A stretch of DNA of 35,626 nt from Actinomadura kijaniata NBRC 14229 (GTDB lineage Bacteria; Actinomycetota; Actinomycetes; Streptosporangiales; Streptosporangiaceae), in assembly GCF_001552175.1 (NCBI RefSeq), contig NZ_BCQR01000130.1, positions 1 through 35,626 on the forward strand. The letters run 5' to 3'. A program made the position numbers and the translations under genes. Below, one piece after another: positions 15,174 through 22,987 of this stretch. The notes beneath the pieces are model-generated. The model was not told the DNA's origin. It worked only from the letters and a program-made list of their open reading frames with translations, and ran no database searches. Position 1 is the first letter of the stretch. Each line of letters opens with the position of its first letter.

Positions 15174-15779
15174 TCACTGCTGCGAACCAGTGGCCTGGTG
15201 GCCATAGGCGTCGTCGACTGCGGTCAGGATGCGGTCGCGTGCGGTCTGGGCCGAGCACAGGTCGGTGAGCACGTAGTAGGCCAGCCCTTCGGCCAGGGCG
15301 GCCAGGGCGATCGCGGTGGGGAGCGGGTCGGAGACGCCGTCATGGGCCAGCAGGTCGGCGAGTTGCTGGTGCAGGCGGGTGTAGTCGGCGTGCAGCCGGG
15401 TGGCGATGGCCGGGTCGGTCAGGGCCAGGGCGGTGAAGGCCTGGCGCACCCGCATGTGCACGTGGGTGTCGGGGTCGTGGGGGATCAGTTCGGTGAGGAC
15501 CACGGTCAGCACCTGGCGGGAGGTGGCAACGTCGCCGGTCCTGGCGGTGATGCGGGCGGCCGACAGCGCGTTGGCGTGCTCGAAGGCAGCCTGCAGGAGC
15601 CGCTGTTTGGTGGGGAAGTAGTGCTGGACGCGTCCGGCCGACACGCCCGCGCGGGCGGCCACCCGGCTCTGGGAGACCGCAGCCAGGCCTTCGTCGGCGA
15701 CCATCGCCAGCACCGCCTCGGCGATCTCGGCGGCGCGCCGGTCGTGGTGGGCCCCCGGCCCTCGGGTGCGTCGCTCCAC
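15174..15779 (-). CDS. TetR-family transcriptional repressor
   Basis: The protein has 201 residues from GTG 15779, which has GGGGAGG four to five bases upstream. The TetR DNA-binding domain is at residues 10-58: IAEAVLAMVADEGLAAVSQS, then RVAARAGVSAGRVQHYFPTK and QRLLQAAFEHA. The remainder is a helical ligand-binding and dimerisation domain (QAFTALALTDPAIATRLHAD, IALAALAEGLAYYVLTDL). It is divergent from a DHA2-type drug exporter across a perfect 10-bp inverted repeat, which fits a ligand-released repressor of that pump. The gene is intact. The start could be further upstream in frame, but the Shine-Dalgarno favours 15779. Confidence 0.88.
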   Translation of the reverse strand: MERRTRGPGAHHDRRAAEIAEAVLAMVADEGLAAVSQSRVAARAGVSAGRVQHYFPTKQRLLQAAFEHANALSAARITARTGDVATSRQVLTVVLTELIPHDPDTHVHMRVRQAFTALALTDPAIATRLHADYTRLHQQLADLLAHDGVSDPLPTAIALAALAEGLAYYVLTDLCSAQTARDRILTAVDDAYGHQATGSQQ

Positions 15780-15854
15780 CGGCCCTCCCCGCTTGTCGAT
15801 GCGCCCCCATCGGATTGACCTAGATCCGGGGGATCGCCTACCGTCAAACCCTAG

Positions 15855-15880
15855 CAAAGCAATGTGACCGCATTGCTTTG
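15855..15880. promoter_or_regulatory. TetR operator palindrome
   Basis: CAAAGCAATG-TGACCG-CATTGCTTTG is a perfect 10-bp inverted repeat with a 6-bp spacer, 26 bp in all, lying in the spacer between the divergent tetR-type and MFS genes. It ends 14 bp before the transporter start, so a bound repressor would cover the promoter or the start of the mRNA. Confidence 0.82.
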
Positions 15881-15894
15881 TGGGAGGGGCGGGC

Positions 15895-17361
15895 ATGACC
15901 GACGACAAGACGAGCACCCGCCACGACGGGGGCGCGGGCGGGACCTCGGTGGCGGGGGTGGTGCTGGCGCTGGTGTGCGCGGCGCAGTTCATGGTCGTGC
16001 TGGACGTATCGGTGGTGAACGTGGCGCTGCCCGCCATTCAGCACGCGCTGGGATTCACCTCGGCGGGTCTGCCGTGGGTGGCGACCGCGTATGCGCTGGT
16101 GTTCGGCGGGTTCCTGCTGTTGGGCGGCCGGTTGGCCGACCTGTACGGGCACCGGCGCGTGCTGGTGGCCGGGCTGGGGTTGTTCACATTGGCGAGCCTG
16201 GTCGGCGGGCTGGCGGCCACGCCCGGCACGCTCGTCGGCGCGCGGGCCTTCCAGGGCCTGGGCGCGGCGGTGCTAGCACCGGTGACCTTGACGGTGCTGA
16301 CGGCCACCTTCCCCGAAGGGCCCCGCCGGACCCGGGCGCTGGCGATCTGGACGGCGGTCAGCCTGACCGGCGGCGCGGCGGGCAACCTGGTGGGCGGCGC
16401 GCTCACCCAGTACCTGTCCTGGCGCGCGATCCTGCTCATCAACGTCCCGATCGGCGCGCTGGCCCTGGTCGCTGCGCTGCGCTGGCTCACCGCCGCGCCA
16501 CCGGACCGGCCGTCGCGCGGTCTGGACGTGCCGGGCGCGCTGCTGGCCACGCTGGGCCTGGGGGCGGTGACCTACGCGCTGTCCACCTCCCACAACGGGC
16601 TCGGAGCCGCGGGGATCGCGGCGTTGGGGGCGGGGCTGGCGACGTTGTCAGGCTTCCTGGCGGTGGAGGCGCGGTGGGCGCGCTTCCCGCTGCTGCCGCC
16701 GGGGCTGTTGCGGGTGCGGGACGTCTGGCTGGGGAACGCGGTGATGCTGCTGGCCGGGGCCGCCTTCCAGGTGCCGATGTGGTACTTCCTGACCCTGTAC
16801 ATGCAGAACGTGCTGCACCTGAACGCATTGCAGACCGGCCTGGGGTTTCTTCCCCACACCGTGCTGATGCTGCTGGTCGGGCTGCGCGTCACCCCCTGGC
16901 TGATGCGCAGGATCAGCGCCCGCGCGCTGATCGCGGGCGGAGTGCTGGTGGCGGCAGCCGGATTCGCCTGGCAGAGCCAGATCACCACCGCCGACACCTA
17001 CTGGTCGGGCGTGCTGGGACCCGCGGTGCTGATGTCGGTGGGCGGCGGCCTGTTCAACACCCCGCTCACCAGCACCGTGGTCTCCGGGGTGGACGCCGCC
17101 GACGCGGGGGCGGCCTCGGGGCTGATGAACACCGCCAAACAGGTCGGCGGCGCACTGGGCCTGGCCGCGCTGGTCGCCGCCACCAGCGGCTCGACCCCGA
17201 CCGGGCAGGGAGCAGAGCAGACCCTGGTGGCCGGGTACGGGCAGGCGTTCGCACTCACCGCCACCGTGCTGGCGGCGGTGGCGGTGCTGGCGTTGGCGCT
17301 TCCGGCCCGCCGCGACGCCCTCGAACCCGAGGTGGGTCAGGAGTCGACGGCGGTGTCCTGA
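15895..17361 (+). CDS. DHA2-type MFS drug transporter
   Basis: This 488-residue integral membrane protein has about 14 predicted helices, beginning VVLALVCAAQFMVVLDVSVV. It contains the DHA2 signatures LDVSVVNVALPAIQ in helix 1 and RLADLYGHRRVLVAGL (motif A) in the 2-3 loop. Helix 5 has LTGGAAGNLVGGALTQYLSW with LINVPIG (motif C region). This family exports drugs by proton antiport at the plasma membrane. ATG 15895 is preceded by GGGAGGGG at good distance. It is divergent from the TetR repressor, with the operator between them. The substrate cannot be read from sequence. Confidence 0.9.
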   Translation: MTDDKTSTRHDGGAGGTSVAGVVLALVCAAQFMVVLDVSVVNVALPAIQHALGFTSAGLPWVATAYALVFGGFLLLGGRLADLYGHRRVLVAGLGLFTLASLVGGLAATPGTLVGARAFQGLGAAVLAPVTLTVLTATFPEGPRRTRALAIWTAVSLTGGAAGNLVGGALTQYLSWRAILLINVPIGALALVAALRWLTAAPPDRPSRGLDVPGALLATLGLGAVTYALSTSHNGLGAAGIAALGAGLATLSGFLAVEARWARFPLLPPGLLRVRDVWLGNAVMLLAGAAFQVPMWYFLTLYMQNVLHLNALQTGLGFLPHTVLMLLVGLRVTPWLMRRISARALIAGGVLVAAAGFAWQSQITTADTYWSGVLGPAVLMSVGGGLFNTPLTSTVVSGVDAADAGAASGLMNTAKQVGGALGLAALVAATSGSTPTGQGAEQTLVAGYGQAFALTATVLAAVAVLALALPARRDALEPEVGQESTAVS

Positions 17362-17451
17362 TCGGGTTGAGCCCGCGTGGTGCCCGGCGAGAGACCCATG
17401 GCCCGGTTCCCCTGAGCAGGGCTCAATGCGCTTGAATGTCCATATGCGCCT

Positions 17452-18030
17452 ATGAGCGGCGGTGCCGCTCACGGACTGGTGTGCCGGGAAGTCGGGTCGG
17501 CGTTGCGTCGCCACATGCCCGGAGCCATCGATGACCATACCTGCCCAATACCCCCACCGCGTGATGCCAGCAACCACGCTTTCCGTCAGCTCCTGGTGGA
17601 CAGGCCGGTCTTGATGCCTCCATCGCCGGAGTTCGATGGGCGTGCTCGGGTGAGTGGCCGATTCGGTGATTCCGAGCAGCTGCGATCCGCCATCGCTTCG
17701 CTCCTGGACGCCTGGTCACTTCCCGCCGCGCTGCTGGACCCGGTCCTCATCGCCACCTGGGAGGCGATCGCCAACGCCATCGAACACGGCGGCACCGCCT
17801 CTCCCCTCGTGGAGTTCCATCGGGCCGACCACGGCGTCTTGACGGTGACCGTGACCGACCAGGGCTCCGGTTTCGACCCGGCTTCCAGCCCTGACCCCAT
17901 GGCGCCCAGCCGCCGGTTCGAACCCGGAGGCCGGGGACTGTTCATGATGCGGCGATGCATGGACGAGGTCCATCACCATTCCCCCACACAAGGCGGCACC
18001 ATCGCCGTGCTGCGCAAATTCCTGCCCTGA
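17452..18030 (+). CDS. RsbW-like ATP-binding protein (anti-sigma factor kinase type)
   Basis: This frame of up to 192 residues has a GHKL-type ATPase in its second half. The N box is LIATWEAIANAIEHGG, G1 is VTVTDQGSGFDP and G2 is GGRGLFMMRRCMDEV. This is the HATPase_c_2 form used by RsbW/SpoIIAB anti-sigma factors, which phosphorylate an anti-anti-sigma partner and bind a sigma factor. The first 50 residues look non-native, and ATG 17614 (MPPSPEFDGRARVSGRF) may be the true start, giving 138 residues, the usual length. No partner is adjacent; two sigma-like genes lie far away at 33-34 kb. Orphan proteins of this kind are very common in filamentous actinomycetes. Confidence 0.75.
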   Translation: MSGGAAHGLVCREVGSALRRHMPGAIDDHTCPIPPPRDASNHAFRQLLVDRPVLMPPSPEFDGRARVSGRFGDSEQLRSAIASLLDAWSLPAALLDPVLIATWEAIANAIEHGGTASPLVEFHRADHGVLTVTVTDQGSGFDPASSPDPMAPSRRFEPGGRGLFMMRRCMDEVHHHSPTQGGTIAVLRKFLP

Positions 18031-18097
18031 AGACCAACAACGCCCTCACCACGCGCCTGGGAACCTTCTGATCATGCCGGGCGACCAAGACCGTGAC

Positions 18098-18190
18098 TCA
18101 CTTGGTGTCTTGGCCGTGACAGGTCGGGGGGAAGGCGAGGCCGAAAGCCAGGAAGAGCTCGGCTTCGCGTTCATAGCGGCAATGCATGCA
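18098..18190 (-). pseudogene. Possible IS5-like transposase end
   Basis: A reverse frame reads HCRYEREAELFLAFGLAF, then CHGQDTK and a stop at 18098-18100. It resembles the RYER.A..FLAFL end of some actinomycete IS5-family transposases. It is very short with a likely frameshift, so the call is tentative. A forward frame here (18074-18322) lacks any signature. Confidence 0.35.
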
Positions 18191-18356
18191 ACGAAACCCA
18201 TACAGCTAAATCACCTCGTGTTCCACTGCCCGCAAGATGACCGTCCGACTGATTCGGGAACGTGGGACCTCGATGACCGTCGCATGTCGTCATGCCCCCC
18301 GGCGCAGTCAGATCAAGCCTGATCTGGGCAGGCGCGGGTCGAGCTAGGGTGACCTC

Positions 18357-18680
18357 GTGTTCACGATGATGATCGTCGTCTTGGGCGGCGCTGGGCTTGC
18401 GGCCGGCGATCTGGGGCTGTTCGGCTTTGTGGCAGGAGCTCGTGAACGCGATTACCTAGCCGTCCTCGGCAGCCTGCTCGCCCTGGCAGCCGGCGCGGGC
18501 TTCGGCTGGATGGCCATCCAGGTCGGCTCGGTGAACGATGCGATCACCACCAGCCGGGTCGACCGCGTCCGCGCGGTCAAGTGCACCGCTGAAATCCTGA
18601 ACGCCAAGGACGAGCGCGTCCGGATCAACGAGACCGACGTCTACCGGTTCCGGGTGCGGGTGCAGATTCCCTCCCCCGCG
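18357..18680 (+). pseudogene. Truncated small membrane protein
   Basis: From GTG 18357 the frame encodes one helix, MMIVVLGGAGLAAGDLGLFGFV, and a second, LAVLGSLLALAAGAGFGWMA. A soluble part follows, TTSRVDRVRAVKCTAEILNA and VRINETDVYRFRVRV. The sense then stops: after about 18670 the frame is Pro/Ser/Arg junk until 18860, while another frame carries a recombinase fragment. The pattern (two helices, then a small beta domain cut in mid strand) says the 3' part was replaced. The family is unknown. Confidence 0.55.
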
Positions 18681-18955
18681 CCACCGCCCTCAGCGCCCGC
18701 TACGTCGCCGAGATCGTCAAGGCCGCGGCCACCGACGCCGGGCAGCCGCCCGAGGTCGTGCAGCAGCTGGCCGCACACTCGCTGCGCGCCGGGATCGCCA
18801 CCGCCGCCGGCGTCGACGAAGCCCGCGTCGGGCGCCTGCTCGGCCACGCCGGGACCATGACCAGCCGCTATGACCGCCCGCTGTGGGACGGGATCCTGCA
18901 CCAGGCCGTCTACGCCTGGATGCGAGACCACCCGGCGGTGTGCACTCCAGCCTGA
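18675..18955 (+). pseudogene. Tyrosine recombinase C-terminal remnant
   Basis: The frame reads ATALSARYVAEIVKAAATDA, then QQLAAHSLRAGIATAAGVDE, RVGRLLGHAGTMTSRYDRPL, ending at 18953-18955. It has the HxxR-type box (HSLRAG), the LLGHAG motif and a tyrosine in SRYDR, as in the last 90 residues of phage-type integrases and XerD-like enzymes. The N-terminus and first catalytic Arg are missing. It abuts the truncated membrane gene without a spacer. Confidence 0.7.
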
Positions 18956-19089
18956 CCCGCCGCTCGTTCACGCCAGGGCGGGTCGCAAAGTCCACGTGAA
19001 GATTCTTTCGGACCAGAGGTAACGCTGGGGGCGCTCCTCTCTTCTACCAGACGTCACACGCGTCGACCCCAGAGAGGACGTGATGGCCG

Positions 19090-19494
19090 ATGGATCCTGG
19101 TCTGTTGGAGACAGTACAGACGGCACTGCAGTTTCTGACCCCCCTGCTGGGCACGGCTGCGACAGTGGTGTCGAACCGGAGGTCGAACCCAAATCGGCAA
19201 CGGAACGAACCGCTGCGGCGCACCTCATGTCCGTGCGACCTGCCCGCGGACCAGCGGTCGGCCACGGCCATGTCCGGGCAGTCCCACATCAAGCCGATGG
19301 ACACGAACATCACCGTTCGGCAGGTGACGGTCGTGACCATCACCCAGATCACGGTGGAGCCGCGAGGGGATCCGTCACCGATGACCGCGCCCTTCGCGAA
19401 ACAGCCGCTGACCCGTCCCGGTCAATCCATGGCCGCGTTGTCGGCCATCCCGCCAGTCTTGACCGGATGGAACCGGAGGCGTTCTACCAGGTAG
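19090..19494 (+). CDS. Doubtful hypothetical protein
   Basis: The 134-residue frame begins MDPGLLETVQTALQFLTPLL, then GTAATVVSNRRSNPNR, a possible amphipathic or membrane helix. Later it has NITVRQVTVVTITQITVEP, a beta-rich stretch. GAGAGGAC lies 15-20 bases upstream. An overlapping frame from 19080 is open over the same interval, so the choice is uncertain. No family is recognised. Confidence 0.35.
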   Translation: MDPGLLETVQTALQFLTPLLGTAATVVSNRRSNPNRQRNEPLRRTSCPCDLPADQRSATAMSGQSHIKPMDTNITVRQVTVVTITQITVEPRGDPSPMTAPFAKQPLTRPGQSMAALSAIPPVLTGWNRRRSTR

Positions 19495-19581
19495 ATCGAT
19501 GAATTCCTGGATCACGGTGGCTGGTCTCACCTGGGTGAGCGTAGAGGGCCCTCTTTAAAGAATCATGGGAAGGCCCTGACC

Positions 19582-19647
19582 ATGGCCTCCCCGACCGTTG
19601 CGATCGCGCCCGGCCTGACCCTCACCGAAGCACAATTCGAGACCTGA
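19582..19647 (+). CDS. Very short ORF (21 aa)
   Basis: MASPTVAIAPGLTLTEAQFE, then T and TGA. GGAAGG lies 7-12 bases before the ATG, which is a good ribosome binding site. It is either a leader-like peptide or the preserved start of a truncated gene. Nothing in the peptide identifies it. Confidence 0.3.
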   Translation: MASPTVAIAPGLTLTEAQFET

Positions 19648-19710
19648 ATCGCGCCGCCTGATAAGCGCGAACGTCCATCTGGGCCGAATGTCAGTATTTG
19701 AGCTCTCCTT

Positions 19711-20844
19711 TCATGGCGATGTGCTCTCTTTTGAGAGCATCCACACGTAGTACCATTTATCTTCCCGAATGGAGAGCTTGCTGTTTTCGGCCATGGCCTG
19801 GAGTGCCGGGAGCCAGCCGCCAGCTGCTCCGACTGCCGTCACAACCGCAGCAAGGGCCGGACCATAAACAGCCGTCAAAACTGCAGTAGCCGAACCAACG
19901 GCAGCTCCGGTGACGGCCACTGCTCGCTTTCGGTTCACCTTGGCCATCTCTGCCCTGGTCGCGCGTACCTGATCAGCGATATCCAGCCCAATCCGCACGA
20001 GTTCACGTTCCGACTGGACGGCGTTCAACGCGTCATCCATGCCAAGAAAGCTCATCCGGAGAAAATCCCGGAACCCCACGTATGATTGGAATTCTTCCAC
20101 GGTAATTCGACTGAAATTTTTCAGGTCAACGTTCTCAAGAAAGGGGAGATCTATCTCGAGCACCGGCCGTACGATCTTGCTTTTTACTGGATGTACTCCC
20201 GAGGCGTCGACAGCTCGACCGTCTCTGATCAAAAGGTCGATCGACCTGATCGCCTGAGGATTTTCGTCCGGTGTCGCCCCACTCTCGGAGGACGCCGTTT
20301 TCCTAGACGAGTAACCGGGCAGATACCAGGCGAGGCCGGCTCGAAGCAGCGGTTCGCAGTCCAGGACCCATCGTCCAAGCAAGTCGAGGTCCGGGCAATG
20401 CATTCCATAAAATTCATCCACCGGTCCTTCTTGGCCGGGATAGGGTGGCATGGCCATCCCTCCCGCATACGCACACGCCGCGTTAGCCATGTCACCCCGA
20501 AAATTGCCGTCTGATATCCTGCCCAGCTCGGTGTATATTCCGCTGCAGCCATGGGATAGCAGCAAAGTGTCGGCGACGAGAGCACTGCGCTTGGTGACTT
20601 CCCCAATGCTGGAGTTCTCGAGCGCCAGGCCAACATAAAAGCGGGACCTGGATAGCCTCTTTTCGTCGGCGATGCCTGTGCGCCACTGACTCCACAAGTG
20701 TTGACCATAGGCGATGGCTACTGTACGCGGGTCTGCGCGCTGCTCGTGAGTAAGTGTTTTGAAGAAGCGTTGCATCCTGCGTGCCACGATCCGATTCTGA
20801 ATTGCGTCATTACGCCGGAACACAGAAAGGAACCTCGCATGCAT
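19711..20844 (-). CDS. Hypothetical protein, AT-richer and likely foreign
   Basis: This complete 377-residue frame begins MHARFLSVFRRNDAIQNRIV. Codon use is clearly different from its neighbours, with many A/T third positions and a much lower GC content. The N-terminal two thirds are soluble and mixed (RMQRFFKTLTHEQRADPRTV, YGQHLWSQWRTGIADEKRLS, GVHPVKSKIVRPVLEIDLPF). Near the C-terminus two hydrophobic helices, VTGAAVGSATAVLTAVYGPA and LAAVVTAVGAAGGWLPALQA, form a hairpin, and the end is KWYYVWMLSKESTSP. I do not recognise the family. The low GC, isolation and IS remnants nearby point to horizontal transfer; membrane-associated defence or toxin function is possible but not shown. Confidence 0.7.
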   Translation of the reverse strand: MHARFLSVFRRNDAIQNRIVARRMQRFFKTLTHEQRADPRTVAIAYGQHLWSQWRTGIADEKRLSRSRFYVGLALENSSIGEVTKRSALVADTLLLSHGCSGIYTELGRISDGNFRGDMANAACAYAGGMAMPPYPGQEGPVDEFYGMHCPDLDLLGRWVLDCEPLLRAGLAWYLPGYSSRKTASSESGATPDENPQAIRSIDLLIRDGRAVDASGVHPVKSKIVRPVLEIDLPFLENVDLKNFSRITVEEFQSYVGFRDFLRMSFLGMDDALNAVQSERELVRIGLDIADQVRATRAEMAKVNRKRAVAVTGAAVGSATAVLTAVYGPALAAVVTAVGAAGGWLPALQAMAENSKLSIREDKWYYVWMLSKESTSP

Positions 20845-21012
20845 TAGTCGGATGCATCAGAGTGTACGCCGGTCCGCTGCTGCTGGACGCTCCCTTCGAC
20901 GTATCCGCCGAACCGCAGGTTCCCCTTACGCCGAGCAGGTGCTGCACCGTTCCCGTCGTGACGCCTCCCTGCGTGAGAAGCTCCTGTGACGGATGCTGTA
21001 TGAGACGCCCGC

Positions 21013-21318
21013 GCGCTCAAGGCCTACGCTGGGGCAGCGCCTATCACCCGCGCCTCCGGCAGGAGCCTGGTCGTCCACCACCACAAAGTGAAGAACCAAC
21101 GCCTGGCCGCTGCTGGCTATATCTGAGCCTTCGCCTCGCTGAGAACACCCGGCGCCCGCGCACACTACAACCACCGCCGCACCGTCGGGGACCGCCACTC
21201 CAGCGCTTTGCGCAACACCTTCAACCGCATGCTCGGCTGCCTGTTCCACTGCCTCCAGACCAGCCAGCTCTACGACGAAACGATCGCCTTCGGACCACGA
21301 CTGGCGGCCGCAGCTTGA
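21013..21318 (+). pseudogene. IS110-family transposase C-terminal remnant
   Basis: One frame of 102 codons reads ALKAYAGAAPITRASGRSLV, then KVKNQRLAAAGYI, a TGA at 21124-21126 where Trp is expected, AFASLRTPGARAHYNHRRTV, GDRHSSALRNTFNRMLGCLF and HCLQTSQLYDETIAFGPRLA. This is the C-terminal (transposase_20) half of IS110 enzymes, with the conserved serine in TRASGRS. Only one in-frame stop interrupts it, so decay after truncation is recent. The N-terminal RuvC-like half and both element ends are missing. Confidence 0.8.
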
Positions 21319-21373
21319 CACCTTAGGCAGATCGGATGTCTAGAGGCGACAGCCGCGTCGGCCGAACACGACG

Positions 21374-21452
21374 GTTGTCTATGTCTTTGTCTACGCCCCC
21401 GCGCGCCTGCATGTAGGGCGGCGCGTACACAAAAGACGTAGACGTAGACGAA
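21374..21452. repeat. Imperfect inverted repeat with GTAGAC units
   Basis: The left arm, GTTGTCTATGTCTTTGTCTA (from 21374), faces a right arm, AAAAGACGTAGACGTAGACG (from 21432), which contains GTAGAC direct repeats. A GC-rich inner hairpin (CGCGCGCC ... GGCGCG) lies between. Lower GC than the surroundings. Its role is unknown; it sits just after the IS110 remnant. Confidence 0.55.
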
Positions 21453-21928
21453 CGCGCCACGGGGCCGCGACCGGCGCCTGTGGGTGGAACCTCGCAGCGC
21501 GGTGGCGGCCCCGCGTCGGCACGGGCCGATCATGACCCGCGCGGCCGGTCACCCTGTACCCCCGAGAGGCCGCGCGGGCCTGGTGGCGTCGTTAAGGAAA
21601 CCCACCAGCATCCAGGATCCCGGAGGCCACACCAGCCTCAGAACCGATTTCACATAGCGACAAAACACCAGCGCACCAACACGACGAACGACACCAACAA
21701 CGACAACTACAAGCACAAAGCGCATCGAGCGCCACTAGTACCGCACCGAAGCCGATCATGAGCTGACCGTCAGGCCCAGTGGGGGCCGCCCGAGATACAG
21801 ACGGCGCTCGCCACGATCAGGCAAGGCTGACGCTGCCTACTCCTGGCCGGGCAGATCCAGTCCCGATCCGCATGCCGACGTCGGGCTGGCCGGGACCGTC
21901 ACGTGCGCGGCCGCGACACTTGGACTTC
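21453..21928. other. Gene-poor stretch
   Basis: About 475 bases without a supported gene. Short frames exist, such as an ATG at 21532 giving 40 codons, but none shows a family feature. From 21650 to 21730 the top strand is very rich in A and C and poor in T. No tRNA or terminator was recognised. Confidence 0.35.
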
Positions 21929-22360
21929 TTACTCCTGCTGGTCATCGGGCTGGGCCAGCAGCCGGTCATAGGCAGCCAGATCCGGGGGCGGCCGGTGGTC
22001 GGCGGGCAGGCGCCGGAGCACCTGCGTCAGGGCGGGGTCCCCGATGCCGGAATCCTCAGCCTTGTCGGCCGCCCGCGTGGTGGTGAGCGGGACCAGGTCC
22101 ACCCGGCCGTCGTCCACCTGTGCGAACCGGTAGGCCGCGAGTGCCAGGTCGGCCACCGCGGGCGTGGTGGGGTCGGCGGGCCAGGCCACAGCGAACGCGT
22201 CGGCGGTGGGGCTGTGCACGATCAGGCGGCCGAACGGATCGTAGCCGTGCCGCACGCCGTTCAGTTCGTGGCCGTAGAACAGCCCGGCCAGCAGCGCAGC
22301 GTGCTCACGGTCCTCAGGCCGGGGCCATGCATCAACAGCAAGCCCTACCCGGTTCAGCAT
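21929..22360 (-). CDS. Hypothetical protein
   Basis: This 143-residue frame begins MLNRVGLAVDAWPRPEDREH, then LLAGLFYGHELNGVRHGYDP, GRLIVHSPTADAFAVAWPAD, VADLALAAYRFAQVDDGRVD and an acidic, polar end (LLAQPDDQQE). It has normal high-GC codon use and looks coding throughout. There is no signal peptide, and no motif I recognise. CGAGG abuts the ATG, too close for a good ribosome site, so the real start could be elsewhere or the gene may lack its 5' end. It is divergent from the UTRA gene, about 70 bp away. Confidence 0.55.
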   Translation of the reverse strand: MLNRVGLAVDAWPRPEDREHAALLAGLFYGHELNGVRHGYDPFGRLIVHSPTADAFAVAWPADPTTPAVADLALAAYRFAQVDDGRVDLVPLTTTRAADKAEDSGIGDPALTQVLRRLPADHRPPPDLAAYDRLLAQPDDQQE

Positions 22361-22429
22361 CCTCGGGCGGAGCAGCCCTCGCCGTGATGAGACGCCCTAG
22401 GCGCATCCATAATGGTTTTCGCGAGAAGC

Positions 22430-22984
22430 ATGCCAACCAGTGAGGAGCGCGCTGTGTGGATCGCAACGTCACTGCCGTACCTGTCCCCTCGACGAGAGGG
22501 TGAAGTCGACCCCTGGTCACAGGAAGCGGCGCAGGAAGGACGAACCGGCACTCAGAAGATCCGCGAGGTGGTCACGGAGACGCCACCTGTCGAGGTGGCG
22601 AGGGCGCTGGAGTTGCCGGAAGGAGCGCCGGCGGTGGTCCGGCGACGCACGATGTTGCTCGATGATCGGCCGGTCGAACTGACTGACTCGTGGTACCCGA
22701 CCGACATCGCGGCCGGCACAGCGCTCGCCGAAGCGGGAAAGATCAAGGGTGGCGCCGTGACGCTGCTTGCCGACCTCGGCTACGAGGTACACGAATCGCG
22801 AGAAGAGATCGAGGTTCGTGCTGCGACACCGCAGGAGGCCGCAGAGTTGAGACTGTCAGCAGGGGCGCCGGTGATCGTTCTACGGCGGACGTGCTTGACC
22901 GCGGATGAGAAGCCGTTCGAGGCGTCGGTGATGGTGATGGTCCCCGAGGGTCGTCGCCTGCGCTACCGGTTGATTGCAGGCTGA
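22430..22984 (+). CDS. UTRA-domain protein lacking a DNA-binding domain
   Basis: The protein has 184 residues from ATG 22430 (ATG 22412 also in frame). After a short VWIATSLPYLSPRREGEVDP segment the rest is a UTRA ligand-binding domain: VVTETPPVEVARALELPEGA, VVRRRTMLLDDRPVELTDSW, YPTDIAAGTALAEAGKIKGG, VTLLADLGYEVHESREEIEV and the MVMVPEGRRLRYRLI end. UTRA domains normally sit behind a GntR-type winged helix, which is missing here; HTH-less forms are known in streptomycetes. The stop lies 3 bp before a complete GntR/UTRA regulator, so the two are made together and may form heterodimers. This is inference. Confidence 0.8.
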   Translation: MPTSEERAVWIATSLPYLSPRREGEVDPWSQEAAQEGRTGTQKIREVVTETPPVEVARALELPEGAPAVVRRRTMLLDDRPVELTDSWYPTDIAAGTALAEAGKIKGGAVTLLADLGYEVHESREEIEVRAATPQEAAELRLSAGAPVIVLRRTCLTADEKPFEASVMVMVPEGRRLRYRLIAG

Positions 22985-22987
22985 TCG

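Larger units (their letters stand above)
18956..19710. other. Sparse region with two doubtful small ORFs
   Basis: This 750-bp stretch has no recognisable gene family. A forward frame at 19090-19494 and a 21-codon ORF at 19582-19647 are listed separately with low confidence. A perfect 12-bp palindrome, AGAGGGCCCTCT (19543-19554), and a CTCACCTGGGTGAG hairpin lie just before the short ORF and could be part of a promoter or terminator. Confidence 0.35.

Noticed and set aside
15864..17435. Forward 523-aa ORF overlapping the MFS transporter
   Set aside because: Shadow frame with Arg/Gly-rich composition; the MFS frame has all family motifs.
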